The notes beneath the pieces are model-generated. The model searched no databases, had not been told where the DNA came from, and worked only from the letters and a program-made list of their open reading frames with translations. The position numbers and the translations under genes were made by a program. From positions 1 through 56,451 of the forward strand of contig JAFGSA010000007.1 in assembly GCA_016934855.1 (NCBI GenBank): 56,451 bases of DNA, given 5' to 3'. Shown piece by piece: positions 35,170 to 43,875 of the stretch (the first letter of the stretch is position 1; every line of letters starts with the position of its first letter). The stretch comes from Elusimicrobiota bacterium. Lineage in GTDB: Bacteria; CG03; SLGR01; JAFGSA01.

Positions 35170-36336
35170 ATGAACCCCGAAGACAGAACGATAGACATTC
35201 TCTTAAAGATCGCAGAGAGATACGGGCTGAACAGGCTCAAGGAAGTCCTTGGTAACAGCAGTTCCGGTTTCAGGCAGAAAGATATCTTCATCTGCCTAAA
35301 GAACATAGTAGGGGCAGCAGAGACCGAGGGCGATACTCTGGAGCTGCTGAAGAGCGCAAAAAACATATACGGGGCGCCTATTTTCGCGGTAAATCCCGGC
35401 AAGGGCGAATACCTGATAAAAAAGGAGCCGGATTTCGATAGAGCGGTGGAGAGCATGGCAAAATACTCCTTCTGCTTCAAGCTGAGCCCTTACCATGCGA
35501 TAAACACGTATCTTGTCGTACTGGAAGCGCAGATAGCCGGGCTGGACCTTGATGAATTGTGCAGGAAAGGGGAGGAGCACATAGAAGCTTCAATTAAAGA
35601 TTCGCTCGAAAATAACCCCAACTGGGATGAAAATACCCTGTTGAAAGAGAACCCTGTTCTCATAATGCCCGTCGGCGCTGCCGGATGCGGAAAATCGACC
35701 TTTTACAGGGAGTTATCCGATGTCGTTAATATATCATGCGATAACATAAGATACATGCTTTTCATGGAATACGGCCCCTGTTTCAGCTCCTGGGAGAGCG
35801 CGGTAGCCTGGTGGATAGTGAACTACCTTACGGACATGTACCTGGGGAAGGGATACAGCGTTTTTTATAACGGAGTGAACACGGATCTCGAATACAGGTC
35901 TCCCATAACCATGGAGAACCCGGACCCTCTTTTTAAGGGCGTACCCTACGATATAAAGATAGCCTATTTTGAGCCGCCGGTTAAGCTGAGCAGCAGCGAA
36001 TTGAAGGAACTCAAGGATATAAACCTGTGGAAAACAAGGCTTGAGGACCTGGACAGGTCCAGCTTTTCGCCCGGAGTAGAGCGGATCCTGCTGATGATAG
36101 AGCGTAACTATAAAAGGACTCTGGACAGGACAAGCCAGATATCGGAAGGGAAGAGCATCCAGGACCCGTTTGACGTTCTCTATGCCGTGCCGGTACCCGT
36201 AGTGAAGCTCTTCGTAGAGCAGTCATTCGATAAACCCGAGGGAGATAATGTCATCGTCATCGAACGCAGGATAATCGAAGACCCGCAGGAGAGAAGCCTA
36301 TTCTATAAAAGATACGCCGAGCAGATGTCTTCTTAG
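35170..36336 (+). CDS. P-loop protein, kinase/zeta-toxin-like ATPase
   Basis: 388 residues from the ATG at 35170, chosen for AAGGAAG just upstream. Residues 1-160 are helical and unassigned. A Walker A motif (GAAGCGKST, 169-177) is followed by NISCDNIRYMLF, a pattern seen in polynucleotide-kinase, zeta-toxin and AAA_33 P-loop kinases. VFYNGVNTDLEYRSPI may correspond to the substrate-side region. Likely a phosphotransferase on an unknown small molecule, nucleotide or RNA. No antitoxin-like small gene is adjacent, so a toxin-antitoxin role is not supported. It stands alone between divergent neighbours. Confidence 0.7.
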   Translation: MNPEDRTIDILLKIAERYGLNRLKEVLGNSSSGFRQKDIFICLKNIVGAAETEGDTLELLKSAKNIYGAPIFAVNPGKGEYLIKKEPDFDRAVESMAKYSFCFKLSPYHAINTYLVVLEAQIAGLDLDELCRKGEEHIEASIKDSLENNPNWDENTLLKENPVLIMPVGAAGCGKSTFYRELSDVVNISCDNIRYMLFMEYGPCFSSWESAVAWWIVNYLTDMYLGKGYSVFYNGVNTDLEYRSPITMENPDPLFKGVPYDIKIAYFEPPVKLSSSELKELKDINLWKTRLEDLDRSSFSPGVERILLMIERNYKRTLDRTSQISEGKSIQDPFDVLYAVPVPVVKLFVEQSFDKPEGDNVIVIERRIIEDPQERSLFYKRYAEQMSS

Positions 36337-36442
36337 TCCCGGCCCGTGGCAGATCCCATATAGTCAAACTATAATTTTTAATACTGCTATCCCGGTTTCC
36401 ATATCTATAAATACACAGATTTTCCGGCATATGGTCCTATCG

Positions 36443-36468
36443 CTTACAACTTAGGACTTACGGCTTAT
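36443..36468. repeat. Degenerate CTTAYRRCTTA word repeat
   Basis: Short tandem variants of CTTACAACTTA / CTTACGGCTTAT at the end of the ligase gene and its flank. The 12-mer CTTACGGCTTAT recurs at about 55854-55865 among similar words before tRNA-Thr(GGT). The rest of 36337-36442 shows nothing recognisable. Confidence 0.5.
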
Positions 36469-37979
36469 CTCCTGATATAATCCCGTGGGTCCAGCCCGAA
36501 CTGTATGATCCTCATGCGCAGGGCTCCGAAAAGGGCTTTTTCTGCTTCTTCGCGATTGTCCCTGTCGAATAGCGATACGCTTTCCAGATACATCTTATAT
36601 GCCGGATTCCCGTCTTTGACGGGGAATACGGTTCCCGCAGTCTCCAGTGAAAGCGCAAGGTCGTCTTCGTAAAGGTACTTCAGGGACAGGCCTATATTTC
36701 CGAGAGCGTATCCGGGATACATATCCAGGGACTTCCTGAACAGGCTTTCCGCCAGCGCATACCTGCCCTTATTGAGGTAGTATATTCCCCTGGTGAAATA
36801 TCGCTCCTGGACGAACATCTTTACAGACATGAACCCCATGACGGTAAGGATCAGTATTATGGCCAGTTTAGACCTTCCCCGGACAGGGAAAACTTCAAAA
36901 TCGGAAAAAGTGCCGGCCAGACACCACATGGTAAGCGAGATAAACGGTATAGCAAGGTTATATTCCGCAAAATTATAAACCACCAGGGAAATAAGCGAGA
37001 TAAAAATTATCTTTTTCCTGTACGATGCCCCTGTTATTATGTTCCACAGAACGTAAGAAATAAGCCATACAAGGCCCCCAAGAGCTATTATTCCGTTATC
37101 TGCAGCAAACTGAACGAAAAAGGAATGCACATAGAGCGAAAAATGTCCCGTGCCGATGAAAACGGGCAGAACATGAGACGTGCTTCCCGGGCCGAAACCC
37201 GTTAAGGGCCTGCTGAAAAACATCGCAAAACCGCTTCTAAGCCATGATATCCTGTCGGCAAGTTCAGGGGGCTGGACGTATACAAGATAAAGAAGTGCAG
37301 CGATCGCCAGTACTGCCGAAAGGCGGAGCATATGTCTGAAATTATTCCTGACCAGAGCTATATAGAAGCCGGCTTCAAGGAACAGAACCGTAAAACCGAT
37401 CCTGGACCTTGACGTGTAAAATGATGCGAATATGAGCAGGAGCACTGTCAGATTCACTACCTGTCTTAAAGTTATTTTTTCGAGATCGGTCTTCAGCACC
37501 GCGTCAAGGTACAGCGGTACTGCCAGGAGAAGAAAACCTACCTTGATATTGGGGTTGGGAAACAGGGGACTCTTGAAGACAACGGGGAAAAGAAAATCCA
37601 TGAGCGGGACCAGGGCACCAAGGAAGAGCATCAATTTATAGACTGCCGACCTGAACCCGTCTTTTGACAGGTACGCGGCGGATAAGAGGAATATCGCCAT
37701 ATAATTGACCTGATTGTAGAATTCTATCAGAGATACGACGGGCGTAACCGAGAAGAGCAGCGATAATAACATGCCTGATACGAATATCAAAAAAGGAGGA
37801 GTAAAGACAACCAGCGGTATCCCCGTCTCGCCTATAAGCAGGACGAACAGCAGAATAACGGTCCATAGATGGGTCGCTGTCTGGACCCACAGGTCCCAGC
37901 CTGCAGAGAACAGGCAGTTTAAGGTCAATGTCGCGGAAATAATTATTAATATCAGCGTTTTTTTATATTTCCCGGTCAT
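36465..37979 (-). CDS. O-antigen ligase-like membrane protein with C-terminal TPR
   Basis: 504 residues. About ten to twelve transmembrane helices fill residues 5-390, with the Wzy_C/O-antigen-ligase-type central region (SRSRIGFTVLFLEAG, a large loop with FSRPLTGFGPGSTSH and HSFFVQFAADNGI). Residues 395-504 form TPR-like helices (YYLNKGRYALAESLFRKSL). Such proteins polymerise or ligate surface glycans, or glycosylate proteins, at the periplasmic face. It is divergent from and 120 bp upstream of tRNA-Thr(CGT). Two similar proteins lie just beyond the tRNA and the PorV-like gene. Confidence 0.85.
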   Translation of the reverse strand: MTGKYKKTLILIIISATLTLNCLFSAGWDLWVQTATHLWTVILLFVLLIGETGIPLVVFTPPFLIFVSGMLLSLLFSVTPVVSLIEFYNQVNYMAIFLLSAAYLSKDGFRSAVYKLMLFLGALVPLMDFLFPVVFKSPLFPNPNIKVGFLLLAVPLYLDAVLKTDLEKITLRQVVNLTVLLLIFASFYTSRSRIGFTVLFLEAGFYIALVRNNFRHMLRLSAVLAIAALLYLVYVQPPELADRISWLRSGFAMFFSRPLTGFGPGSTSHVLPVFIGTGHFSLYVHSFFVQFAADNGIIALGGLVWLISYVLWNIITGASYRKKIIFISLISLVVYNFAEYNLAIPFISLTMWCLAGTFSDFEVFPVRGRSKLAIILILTVMGFMSVKMFVQERYFTRGIYYLNKGRYALAESLFRKSLDMYPGYALGNIGLSLKYLYEDDLALSLETAGTVFPVKDGNPAYKMYLESVSLFDRDNREEAEKALFGALRMRIIQFGLDPRDYIRR

Positions 37980-38023
37980 CCTATAATAATACCAAAATAA
38001 GCATATTTTGCAAAAATTTCAGG

Positions 38024-38052
38024 TTGACACTTTTCCGTATATAAGATATTAT
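38024..38052 (+). promoter_or_regulatory. Promoter for tRNA-Thr(CGT)
   Basis: Consensus TTGACA (38024-38029), 17 bases, TATTAT (38047-38052), 28 bases ahead of the tRNA. Confidence 0.75.
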
Positions 38053-38080
38053 TTAAATATTTAAATATTATATATAGGGC

Positions 38081-38155
38081 GCCGGAGTAGCTCAGAGGTA
38101 GAGCAGCTCACTCGTAATGAGCAGGTCAGGAGTTCAACTCTCCTCTCCGGCTCCA
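38081..38155 (+). tRNA. tRNA-Thr (anticodon CGT)
   Basis: A 75-nt cloverleaf: acceptor GCCGGAG/CTCCGGC, D arm GCTC...GAGC, anticodon stem GCTCA/TGAGC with loop CTCGTAA (anticodon CGT), T arm AGGAG-TTCAACT-CTCCT, discriminator T and encoded CCA. It is complete, with its own promoter, and is followed at once by the structured insert and an exact copy of its last 32 nt. Confidence 0.97.
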
Positions 38156-38313
38156 GGATCTTTGGATTGCATATGTGAAAAGTTTGAGAGGAAACAGACT
38201 GCCTGACCTGAAAAAGGTACGGAAAAAGTATTTTTCCGGACATAAGCGGGTGACAGTAAGCGGAGCGAACGTCATCAGGGGCCGCGCCCCTATGAAATCC
38301 GCGTAAAGCGGAT
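38156..38313 (+). repeat. tRNA-3'-end-associated structured insert, copy A
   Basis: 158 bp between intact tRNA-Thr(CGT) and a 32-bp copy of its 3' end. Hairpins in order: ACCT/AGGT (38206-38218), CGGAAAAA/TTTTTCCG (38220-38238), AGGGGC/GCCCCT (38277-38291), ATCCGC/GCGGAT (38297-38313, abutting the tRNA copy). The same series with different stem sequences occurs in copy B at 55959-56120. A frame open from the tRNA end reads LPDLKKVRKKYFSGHKR and stops at 38304; copy B shares only DLxKVRKKYF before an early stop. It could be a mini mobile element, a structured RNA or a coding remnant. Confidence 0.75.
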
Positions 38314-38345
38314 GGTCAGGAGTTCAACTCTCCTCTCCGGCTCCA
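38314..38345 (+). pseudogene. Exact 32-bp copy of the tRNA-Thr(CGT) 3' end
   Basis: Identical to 38124-38155 (variable loop, T arm, 3' acceptor strand, CCA), offset 190 bp. The base before the copy differs (T against A). It has the form of an att-site duplication left by tRNA-directed integration. Confidence 0.95.
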
Positions 38346-38397
38346 TGAACCACGTAGGGTTCATGGCACGCCGCGAACCACGCAGGGTGCACTGGCA
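38345..38397 (+). repeat. Hairpin repeat abutting the tRNA CCA end (two degenerate units)
   Basis: Begins with the A of CCA: ATGAACC/GGTTCAT stem (38345-38351, 38358-38364) followed by GGCACGCC; a degenerate second unit follows at 38375-38397 (GAACCACGCAGGGTGCAC). Close relatives sit at 55600-55627 and 56152-56179 directly after other tRNA 3' ends. Confidence 0.8.
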
Positions 38398-38399
38398 GG

Positions 38400-39383
38400 A
38401 TGAAATACAAGGTTATGTACAAGAACAAATTACTGATCGTCTTTTTACTGTTTTCAGTGATGGCTCGCCATCCGCTGGAGGCGGCGTCAACTGGTAAGGG
38501 CGAGACGGTCTTCCCGATCCTGAAAATTAATTCGTCCGTGAAAAGTTCAGCCGTTGCAGGCAGCAATGCTTCCGTGATGAACGGGGTCCAGTCCGCTTTT
38601 CTGAACCCGGCGGGTCTTGCGGCAGCCGAAAAACCGGGAGTATACACCAACTACACGAAATGGTTCCAGGAGATAAATATAGGTTATATGGCCGTCGCGG
38701 TCCCCTTCGGCGAAAACATCCTGGGCGCCGGTATCGGCTACCTGGATTATCCGGAGCTGACTGCCGTGACAGCCGATCCGTCCGGCGACTACGGTTATGC
38801 CGTCGAGGACAAGTTTTCCGCATCATCGGGGCTATTGGGCGTTTATTATGCGAGAAAGCTGAGCGATGTTGTCTCACTGGGAGGGGGTATGAAGTATGTG
38901 AATGAAAAGATAGGGGATTATTCTTCGGCCGGAACGGTCGCGGCCGATACGGGGCTTATCCTCTCGCCTTCATATTCCGAGAGCTACGGGGTCAGCATGA
39001 GCAATCTTTCCTGGGGCGCAAAGTTCGAGAGTAAGACAGAGCCCCTGCCGGCGACGCTCAGGGTGGGGGGTATGTGGAGGTATGAGGAAGAATGGGGTTC
39101 TCTGCGGGGCTGGGAATATTCTCTTTCACTGGGAACGGAAATAAGGCTGAAGGACGGCATCTACCTGCAGGGCGGCACGGGGATATCCCCTGTCGATTTT
39201 CTTACATTCTGTCTGGGCTATAATTACGCGCTTGAAAACGACCGGCTCGGCAAATTTTCCGGCGGGAGCTGCGGTATACTGTTCGGGAATCCGTTCGCGC
39301 GCGAGAGCAGTTTCAGCCTGGAATACGCGCTATACTCTTTCGGAGACCTTGGACTGACACACAGGATCGGAGTGAACTTTTAA
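38400..39383 (+). CDS. PorV/PorQ family outer-membrane protein
   Basis: 327 residues, usual length for the family. A signal segment (LLIVFLLFSVMARHPLEAA) precedes the typical SSAVAGSNASVMNGVQSAFL and NPAGLAA motif and beta-rich repeats to the terminal LTHRIGVNF. In Bacteroidota PorV carries type IX substrates to the attachment complex. It is a shorter paralogue of the barrel half of the gene at 5048. The start at 38400 lies just after the tRNA-linked hairpin repeat; the ATG at 38415 has AAGG upstream and is an alternative. It is followed 5 bases later by a ligase-like gene, suggesting a surface-polymer operon. Confidence 0.87.
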   Translation: MKYKVMYKNKLLIVFLLFSVMARHPLEAASTGKGETVFPILKINSSVKSSAVAGSNASVMNGVQSAFLNPAGLAAAEKPGVYTNYTKWFQEINIGYMAVAVPFGENILGAGIGYLDYPELTAVTADPSGDYGYAVEDKFSASSGLLGVYYARKLSDVVSLGGGMKYVNEKIGDYSSAGTVAADTGLILSPSYSESYGVSMSNLSWGAKFESKTEPLPATLRVGGMWRYEEEWGSLRGWEYSLSLGTEIRLKDGIYLQGGTGISPVDFLTFCLGYNYALENDRLGKFSGGSCGILFGNPFARESSFSLEYALYSFGDLGLTHRIGVNF

Positions 39384-39388
39384 AGAGA

Positions 39389-41632
39389 ATGGCAGATGTA
39401 CTGCTCTTCATAATATTCATAGTATTACCGTTCTTCAGGGTTTTCCAGGGAACGCTTCTGCAGAATATTCATAATATTATAGCGGTTTCCGGGATAGGTA
39501 TAGTCTTCGTCGGGCTTGTTTTCAATAGGCTCAGCGAATACATTGAAAAGTATCTTAAGTATGTCATCCCCCTGCTGATAAGCACTATCGCGGTACATTT
39601 CTTCCTTAAGACGTACGATTCCGCCCAGATAAAGATAACGCTTCTTGAAGTGGGAGGACCGATCGTGCTGATAACCTGGATCATAAAGAGGATCGACGAA
39701 GGCAGCTTTACGCTGCACAAATCAAGACGGTACGTAATATTGCCGGCCCTGCTTTACATCCTGTCGGCTGTCATATCATTCTATTTTTCAGTCTTCAAAC
39801 TGGAGACTTTCGAACCCGGCCTTATTAGGAGATTCTCATACCTTGGCGTATTCATAGTAATAATATACGAGTTCAACTGCAGGAATGATTTCAGGCGTAT
39901 ACTCAATTGGGCTCTGGCATCATGCTTTTTCGTAGTCATATACGGGTTTATCCAGTATTTCGGGCTGGACTGGCACATATGGAAAGGCGCTTTCAAGGAA
40001 AGGATATTCTCCACCTTCGGCAATCCGAATTTCTATGCGGCATGGCTGGTGCTTCTCCTGCCTTTTGTGATGATAAAGACGGCGCTGACGAAGAAATGGT
40101 ATTACGGGCTTCTGGCGCTCGGGATAATATTCAATCTCGTTCAGACCGGCACGAAAGGAAGCTGGGTCGGAGTGGGAGTGGAGATATCCGTATACATAAT
40201 ACTCTACACGCTGTACCTTATCAAGGGGGACCCCAGAATACTCAAGCGGATCGCGGCATGCATGATAACGGGGATCCTTCTCATCACCATATCCGGGATA
40301 GTCGTGTTTTCGATAAAAAGGATCGATTCCATCAGGTTCAGGCTGTTCACGTGGGGCGCGACGATGAAGATGATTTCCGAGCCTATATTCTATAAGCCTC
40401 TGAAAACGCTTTTTGTCGGGCACGGGATAGAGTCGTTCAAACTCGTTTATCCGGCTTACAGGCGGCCGGAGATATTTCACATAGAGAACAAGCATAATAC
40501 TGAGACGGATCACGCGCATAACGAGTTCGTAGAGATTTTTTATGATGAAGGTTTCATGGGAATCGTAATATACCTGTGGCTCCTTACGGCGATTTTTTAT
40601 GCGGGGCTGAAAAGGCTGTCTAATTTGGGGCTCGGCGGTGCCAGCTCGGAAGACGAATATTTCCTCGTCGCCCTTATATCCGGTACCGCCGGGATGATAG
40701 CTCATTCTTCCGTGAGCGTGCATGTGAGGTTTGTCTCTTCGGGATATATACTGTGGACTTTCCTGGGGCTCCTGGTCGTCCATACTGCCCCGGTCAAATG
40801 GGACAGGGAGACCGCTCAAAAGCGCCTGGGGCTGCTGAAAATCTCGGTCATCATGTTGCTTGCGGCCGTAATCGGTTTTAATTCTCTGGAAGCTGCAAAA
40901 AGGTTCACCGCAAATATATATCATAACAGGGCAATAGCGTTCTCAAAGCAGAGAAAATGGGCCCAGGCGCTGGAACTCTATAAGAAAGTCCAGATGAACC
41001 ACCCGTCTTTTATAATGGCCTATTACTTCGAGGGCAACGTGTATAACGACAAGCTTTCCGAAGCGATGAGGGATAATGACGAAGTCAGGATACAGGAGAA
41101 CTATAAGAACGCGATAGACGCATATAACAGGGTGCTGTCCATGTATCCGAACTACGTGCAGGTACATTTCCAGGAAGGGATGCTGCATCTTAAAGTAGGC
41201 AATACGGAAGAGGCCGTAGAATCATTCAGGAAATACCTCAACGTTGTGGATCCTATGTACCCGTTTACGTATTACAGGCTGGGCATGATAAAAGCACAGG
41301 AGAACGACCTCAGGTCTGCTCAGTGGTATATGGAGGAACCGCTGAGAAGGATACCGCTGCAGAGGAAGGGAAGGAACAGGGACAGTATGATGGTAGAGGC
41401 TTATATGAACCTTGCGAATATATATCTTGTCCAGAAAAAGCTTCCTGAAACGGAAGGCGCCCTGATAGAAGCGCTGAAAGTCAAAGAGAACATGGATACG
41501 CTCACGGCGCTCGGGAGGTTATACGAGGGGTGGGGTAAGAGGGGCCGGGCAGTAAAGGTCTATGAGAGGATGCTGCAGCTCAGGCCGGAGAACAAGGAAA
41601 TAGAGAATAAACTCAAGAAGCTCAAATCTTGA
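39389..41632 (+). CDS. O-antigen ligase-like membrane protein with TPR domain (first of tandem pair)
   Basis: 747 residues. About 12 transmembrane helices occupy residues 1-510, with the Wzy_C-type region STFGNPNFYAAWLVLLLPF, GTKGSWVG and the periplasmic loop holding HNEFVEIFYDEGFMG. Residues 520-747 are TPR repeats (FSKQRKWAQALELYKKVQ, GNTEEAVESFRKYLN). It should transfer or polymerise undecaprenyl-linked glycan, with the TPRs as a docking surface. Its stop overlaps the TTG start of a homologous gene, so the pair arose by duplication and is co-translated. Confidence 0.9.
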   Translation: MADVLLFIIFIVLPFFRVFQGTLLQNIHNIIAVSGIGIVFVGLVFNRLSEYIEKYLKYVIPLLISTIAVHFFLKTYDSAQIKITLLEVGGPIVLITWIIKRIDEGSFTLHKSRRYVILPALLYILSAVISFYFSVFKLETFEPGLIRRFSYLGVFIVIIYEFNCRNDFRRILNWALASCFFVVIYGFIQYFGLDWHIWKGAFKERIFSTFGNPNFYAAWLVLLLPFVMIKTALTKKWYYGLLALGIIFNLVQTGTKGSWVGVGVEISVYIILYTLYLIKGDPRILKRIAACMITGILLITISGIVVFSIKRIDSIRFRLFTWGATMKMISEPIFYKPLKTLFVGHGIESFKLVYPAYRRPEIFHIENKHNTETDHAHNEFVEIFYDEGFMGIVIYLWLLTAIFYAGLKRLSNLGLGGASSEDEYFLVALISGTAGMIAHSSVSVHVRFVSSGYILWTFLGLLVVHTAPVKWDRETAQKRLGLLKISVIMLLAAVIGFNSLEAAKRFTANIYHNRAIAFSKQRKWAQALELYKKVQMNHPSFIMAYYFEGNVYNDKLSEAMRDNDEVRIQENYKNAIDAYNRVLSMYPNYVQVHFQEGMLHLKVGNTEEAVESFRKYLNVVDPMYPFTYYRLGMIKAQENDLRSAQWYMEEPLRRIPLQRKGRNRDSMMVEAYMNLANIYLVQKKLPETEGALIEALKVKENMDTLTALGRLYEGWGKRGRAVKVYERMLQLRPENKEIENKLKKLKS

Positions 41633-43875
41633 AAGACAAACTGATCAAACACGCAAGGCTGTTATTCTTTGCCGCACTGTTTCTCTCTCCCCTCATGTTT
41701 TTCACCAACCTGACACGCAACCCCTATCTCATACAGGAGAGGATACTGCAGGTATTTTTGGCTTTTTCTCTGCTTATGCTGCTTTTCGGCGCATACAAAA
41801 AAAGGCAGATAGTCCTTCCGCGCACTTTTCTTGACGGCCCGCTCTGGATATTCTTTATTGTCTCTTTTCTAAGTATAGTCATATCCCTGTTCAGGTACGG
41901 CGATTACCGCCTGGCTATAGCCGGATATTCCGGAAGAAGCATGCTCATGCTGATTTTCAGCGGCATGATACCGTTCTATTTTGCTGCCGGGACCGCGAGG
42001 GAAGGGGAAGTCACTGACAGAATAATGCGGGTAGTGATATCCGCGGGGACCATCGCTTCTCTGTATGCCCTGATGCAGTTTTTGAAACTCGACTTCATAT
42101 GGCCGAGGAACGTAGAACCTTACGGGCAGAGAAGCATTTCCACGTTCGGGAATCCGAATTTCCTGTCCTCGTTCCTCCTGATAGCGATCTTCTGGATAAT
42201 CGGGAATATCTTCTCGGGGAAGAGGTCATTGTCGTGGTTCGCCGTCCTGATCCTCAACCTGACGGGACTTGCCATCACGATGACAAGGAGTACGTACCTG
42301 GGCTTGCTGGCGGGTTTGGTAATATTTATCGTAATCCTGCTGAAAAGTCACAAAAGACAGCTCAGGAATTTCAGGAACGTGATCTATTTCTTAGTGACGG
42401 TGCTCGTACTGGCTACGGGTATATTCTCCGCCGTATCCTCCCAGTTTTCGGACAGGATAAAGTCGTTTTTCAGCATAGAGAAGATGGGGGCGGCTTTTAC
42501 GCAGCGCGTGCTCATATGGGAGTCTGCCTACAATATGTTCAAGGATACCCCGGTCATAGGGAGAGGCTGGGGGAACTTCGAGATATTTTTTCCTTTCTAC
42601 CAGGGCAGGCTTATCGATTCGAAGCGGTACAGGGAACTCAGAACGCACGCGAACAACGCGCACAATATACTGATGGAGTATCTTACCCAGGTCGGGATCA
42701 TAGGAACGGGTATATACATATGGCTGATAGCGGTCTTCGTTTCATGCGCGAAACGCTTGTATACCGTCAGCGAAGACAAGGAAAGGATATGGGTGGTGAT
42801 ACTGGCTGTCGCCGGCATCTCTTTCTGGATAGACAACATCCTCAATGTTTCGCTTTTTTTCCCCATGCCGGCACTCGCATTCTGGCTCAACGCGGGGCTC
42901 CTGGCCGGGATGTGGAGGAAAGCGGCTGGTTACCCCGAACTCAAAATAAGCACGGGAAAAACATCCGGGCTGCTGCTGGCCGGTGTTACGGTTATTGCTG
43001 CCGGAGTCGTATATTTCAATTATGTATATTTCCTCTCTTCCGTTCATTTTTTCAGGGGTTTCAAATATTCGCGGCAGAACAGGCTGGACCTGGCCGAAAA
43101 AGAGCTCAAAAAATGCCTGAAGATTTATCCCTTCAATGTCGATAATAATTACGAACTGGGCAACGTATATGCCAGGTCGGGGGAAGACGCATCGAGCCTG
43201 CAGAAAGCGGTCCGCGCATACGAAGATGCACTAAAGGCGAATCCCGGATATGACGAGATATACTTCAACCTGGGCGTAGTGTATATAAGGCAGGGGAAAA
43301 TGGAAAAAGCTGAAGAATATATAGGAAAGGCCGTGGAGATAAACCCTCTTCTGGCCGACGGATGGCGGTCTCTGGGTGATATAAGGGCAAACGAGAAAGA
43401 TTACGGCCGGGCCATAGTCATGTACGATAAAGCCATCGGATTAAACCCGTCCGACGAGTCGTTATGGAATAACCGCGGATATTACAGCGAACAGGAAGGA
43501 AACGAAACAGAAGCCCTGCGCAGTTACCTTAACTCACTGAAGATAAAGCCCAGGTTCAAGCCTGCCAGGAACAATTTGGCAAAACTGGCGGCAAAGTATG
43601 CCGGGGATTCGCCTGCGGATAAAATAGCTTCGATGTTCGCATCTGCCGAAAAGCATATAAGGAAGAAAGAATGGACATCTTCGCTGGCAGATGTGGAGGG
43701 CATACTTAAGATCAACCCCCTGAACATGAAGGCGCTCCTTTATGCCGGGAACATATCTTTCGAGATGGGAAACATGGCCGCCGCAAAAGAATACTACGAA
43801 ACCATCCTCTGTATTGATCCGTCCAGCAAAGAAGCAGCGAGGAACATGCAGGTAATAGAGAGCATTACTAAATGA
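41629..43875 (+). CDS. O-antigen ligase-like membrane protein with TPR domain (second of tandem pair)
   Basis: 748 residues from a TTG start inside the TGA overlap with the preceding homologue. It shares STFGNPNFLSSFLLIAIFW, TRSTYLGLLAGL and the loop GRGWGNFEIFFPFYQGR with HAHN-like RTHANNAHNILMEYL, then a long TPR region (about 480-748; YFNLGVVYIRQGKMEKAEEY). The same ligase/polymerase role is expected as for the gene before, perhaps with different acceptor specificity. It is coupled by ATGA to the DUF5693 gene. Confidence 0.9.
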   Translation: MKDKLIKHARLLFFAALFLSPLMFFTNLTRNPYLIQERILQVFLAFSLLMLLFGAYKKRQIVLPRTFLDGPLWIFFIVSFLSIVISLFRYGDYRLAIAGYSGRSMLMLIFSGMIPFYFAAGTAREGEVTDRIMRVVISAGTIASLYALMQFLKLDFIWPRNVEPYGQRSISTFGNPNFLSSFLLIAIFWIIGNIFSGKRSLSWFAVLILNLTGLAITMTRSTYLGLLAGLVIFIVILLKSHKRQLRNFRNVIYFLVTVLVLATGIFSAVSSQFSDRIKSFFSIEKMGAAFTQRVLIWESAYNMFKDTPVIGRGWGNFEIFFPFYQGRLIDSKRYRELRTHANNAHNILMEYLTQVGIIGTGIYIWLIAVFVSCAKRLYTVSEDKERIWVVILAVAGISFWIDNILNVSLFFPMPALAFWLNAGLLAGMWRKAAGYPELKISTGKTSGLLLAGVTVIAAGVVYFNYVYFLSSVHFFRGFKYSRQNRLDLAEKELKKCLKIYPFNVDNNYELGNVYARSGEDASSLQKAVRAYEDALKANPGYDEIYFNLGVVYIRQGKMEKAEEYIGKAVEINPLLADGWRSLGDIRANEKDYGRAIVMYDKAIGLNPSDESLWNNRGYYSEQEGNETEALRSYLNSLKIKPRFKPARNNLAKLAAKYAGDSPADKIASMFASAEKHIRKKEWTSSLADVEGILKINPLNMKALLYAGNISFEMGNMAAAKEYYETILCIDPSSKEAARNMQVIESITK

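Noticed and set aside
35170..36336. Zeta-toxin of a toxin-antitoxin pair
   Set aside because: The P-loop region fits, but the protein is long and no small antitoxin gene is adjacent.
38061..38243. Minus-strand 60-residue frame over tRNA-Thr(CGT)
   Set aside because: It is the antisense of a tRNA (typical ERRVELLTCSLR-type spurious peptide), with no ribosome site.
38156..38313. Insert A as a group I or group II intron
   Set aside because: The tRNA upstream is complete and uninterrupted, and no conserved intron core could be recognised in about 160 bp.
39920..40924. 334-residue minus-strand open frame
   Set aside because: Shadow of the O-antigen-ligase-like gene, rich in His/Arg/Tyr, no ribosome site, no recognisable motif.
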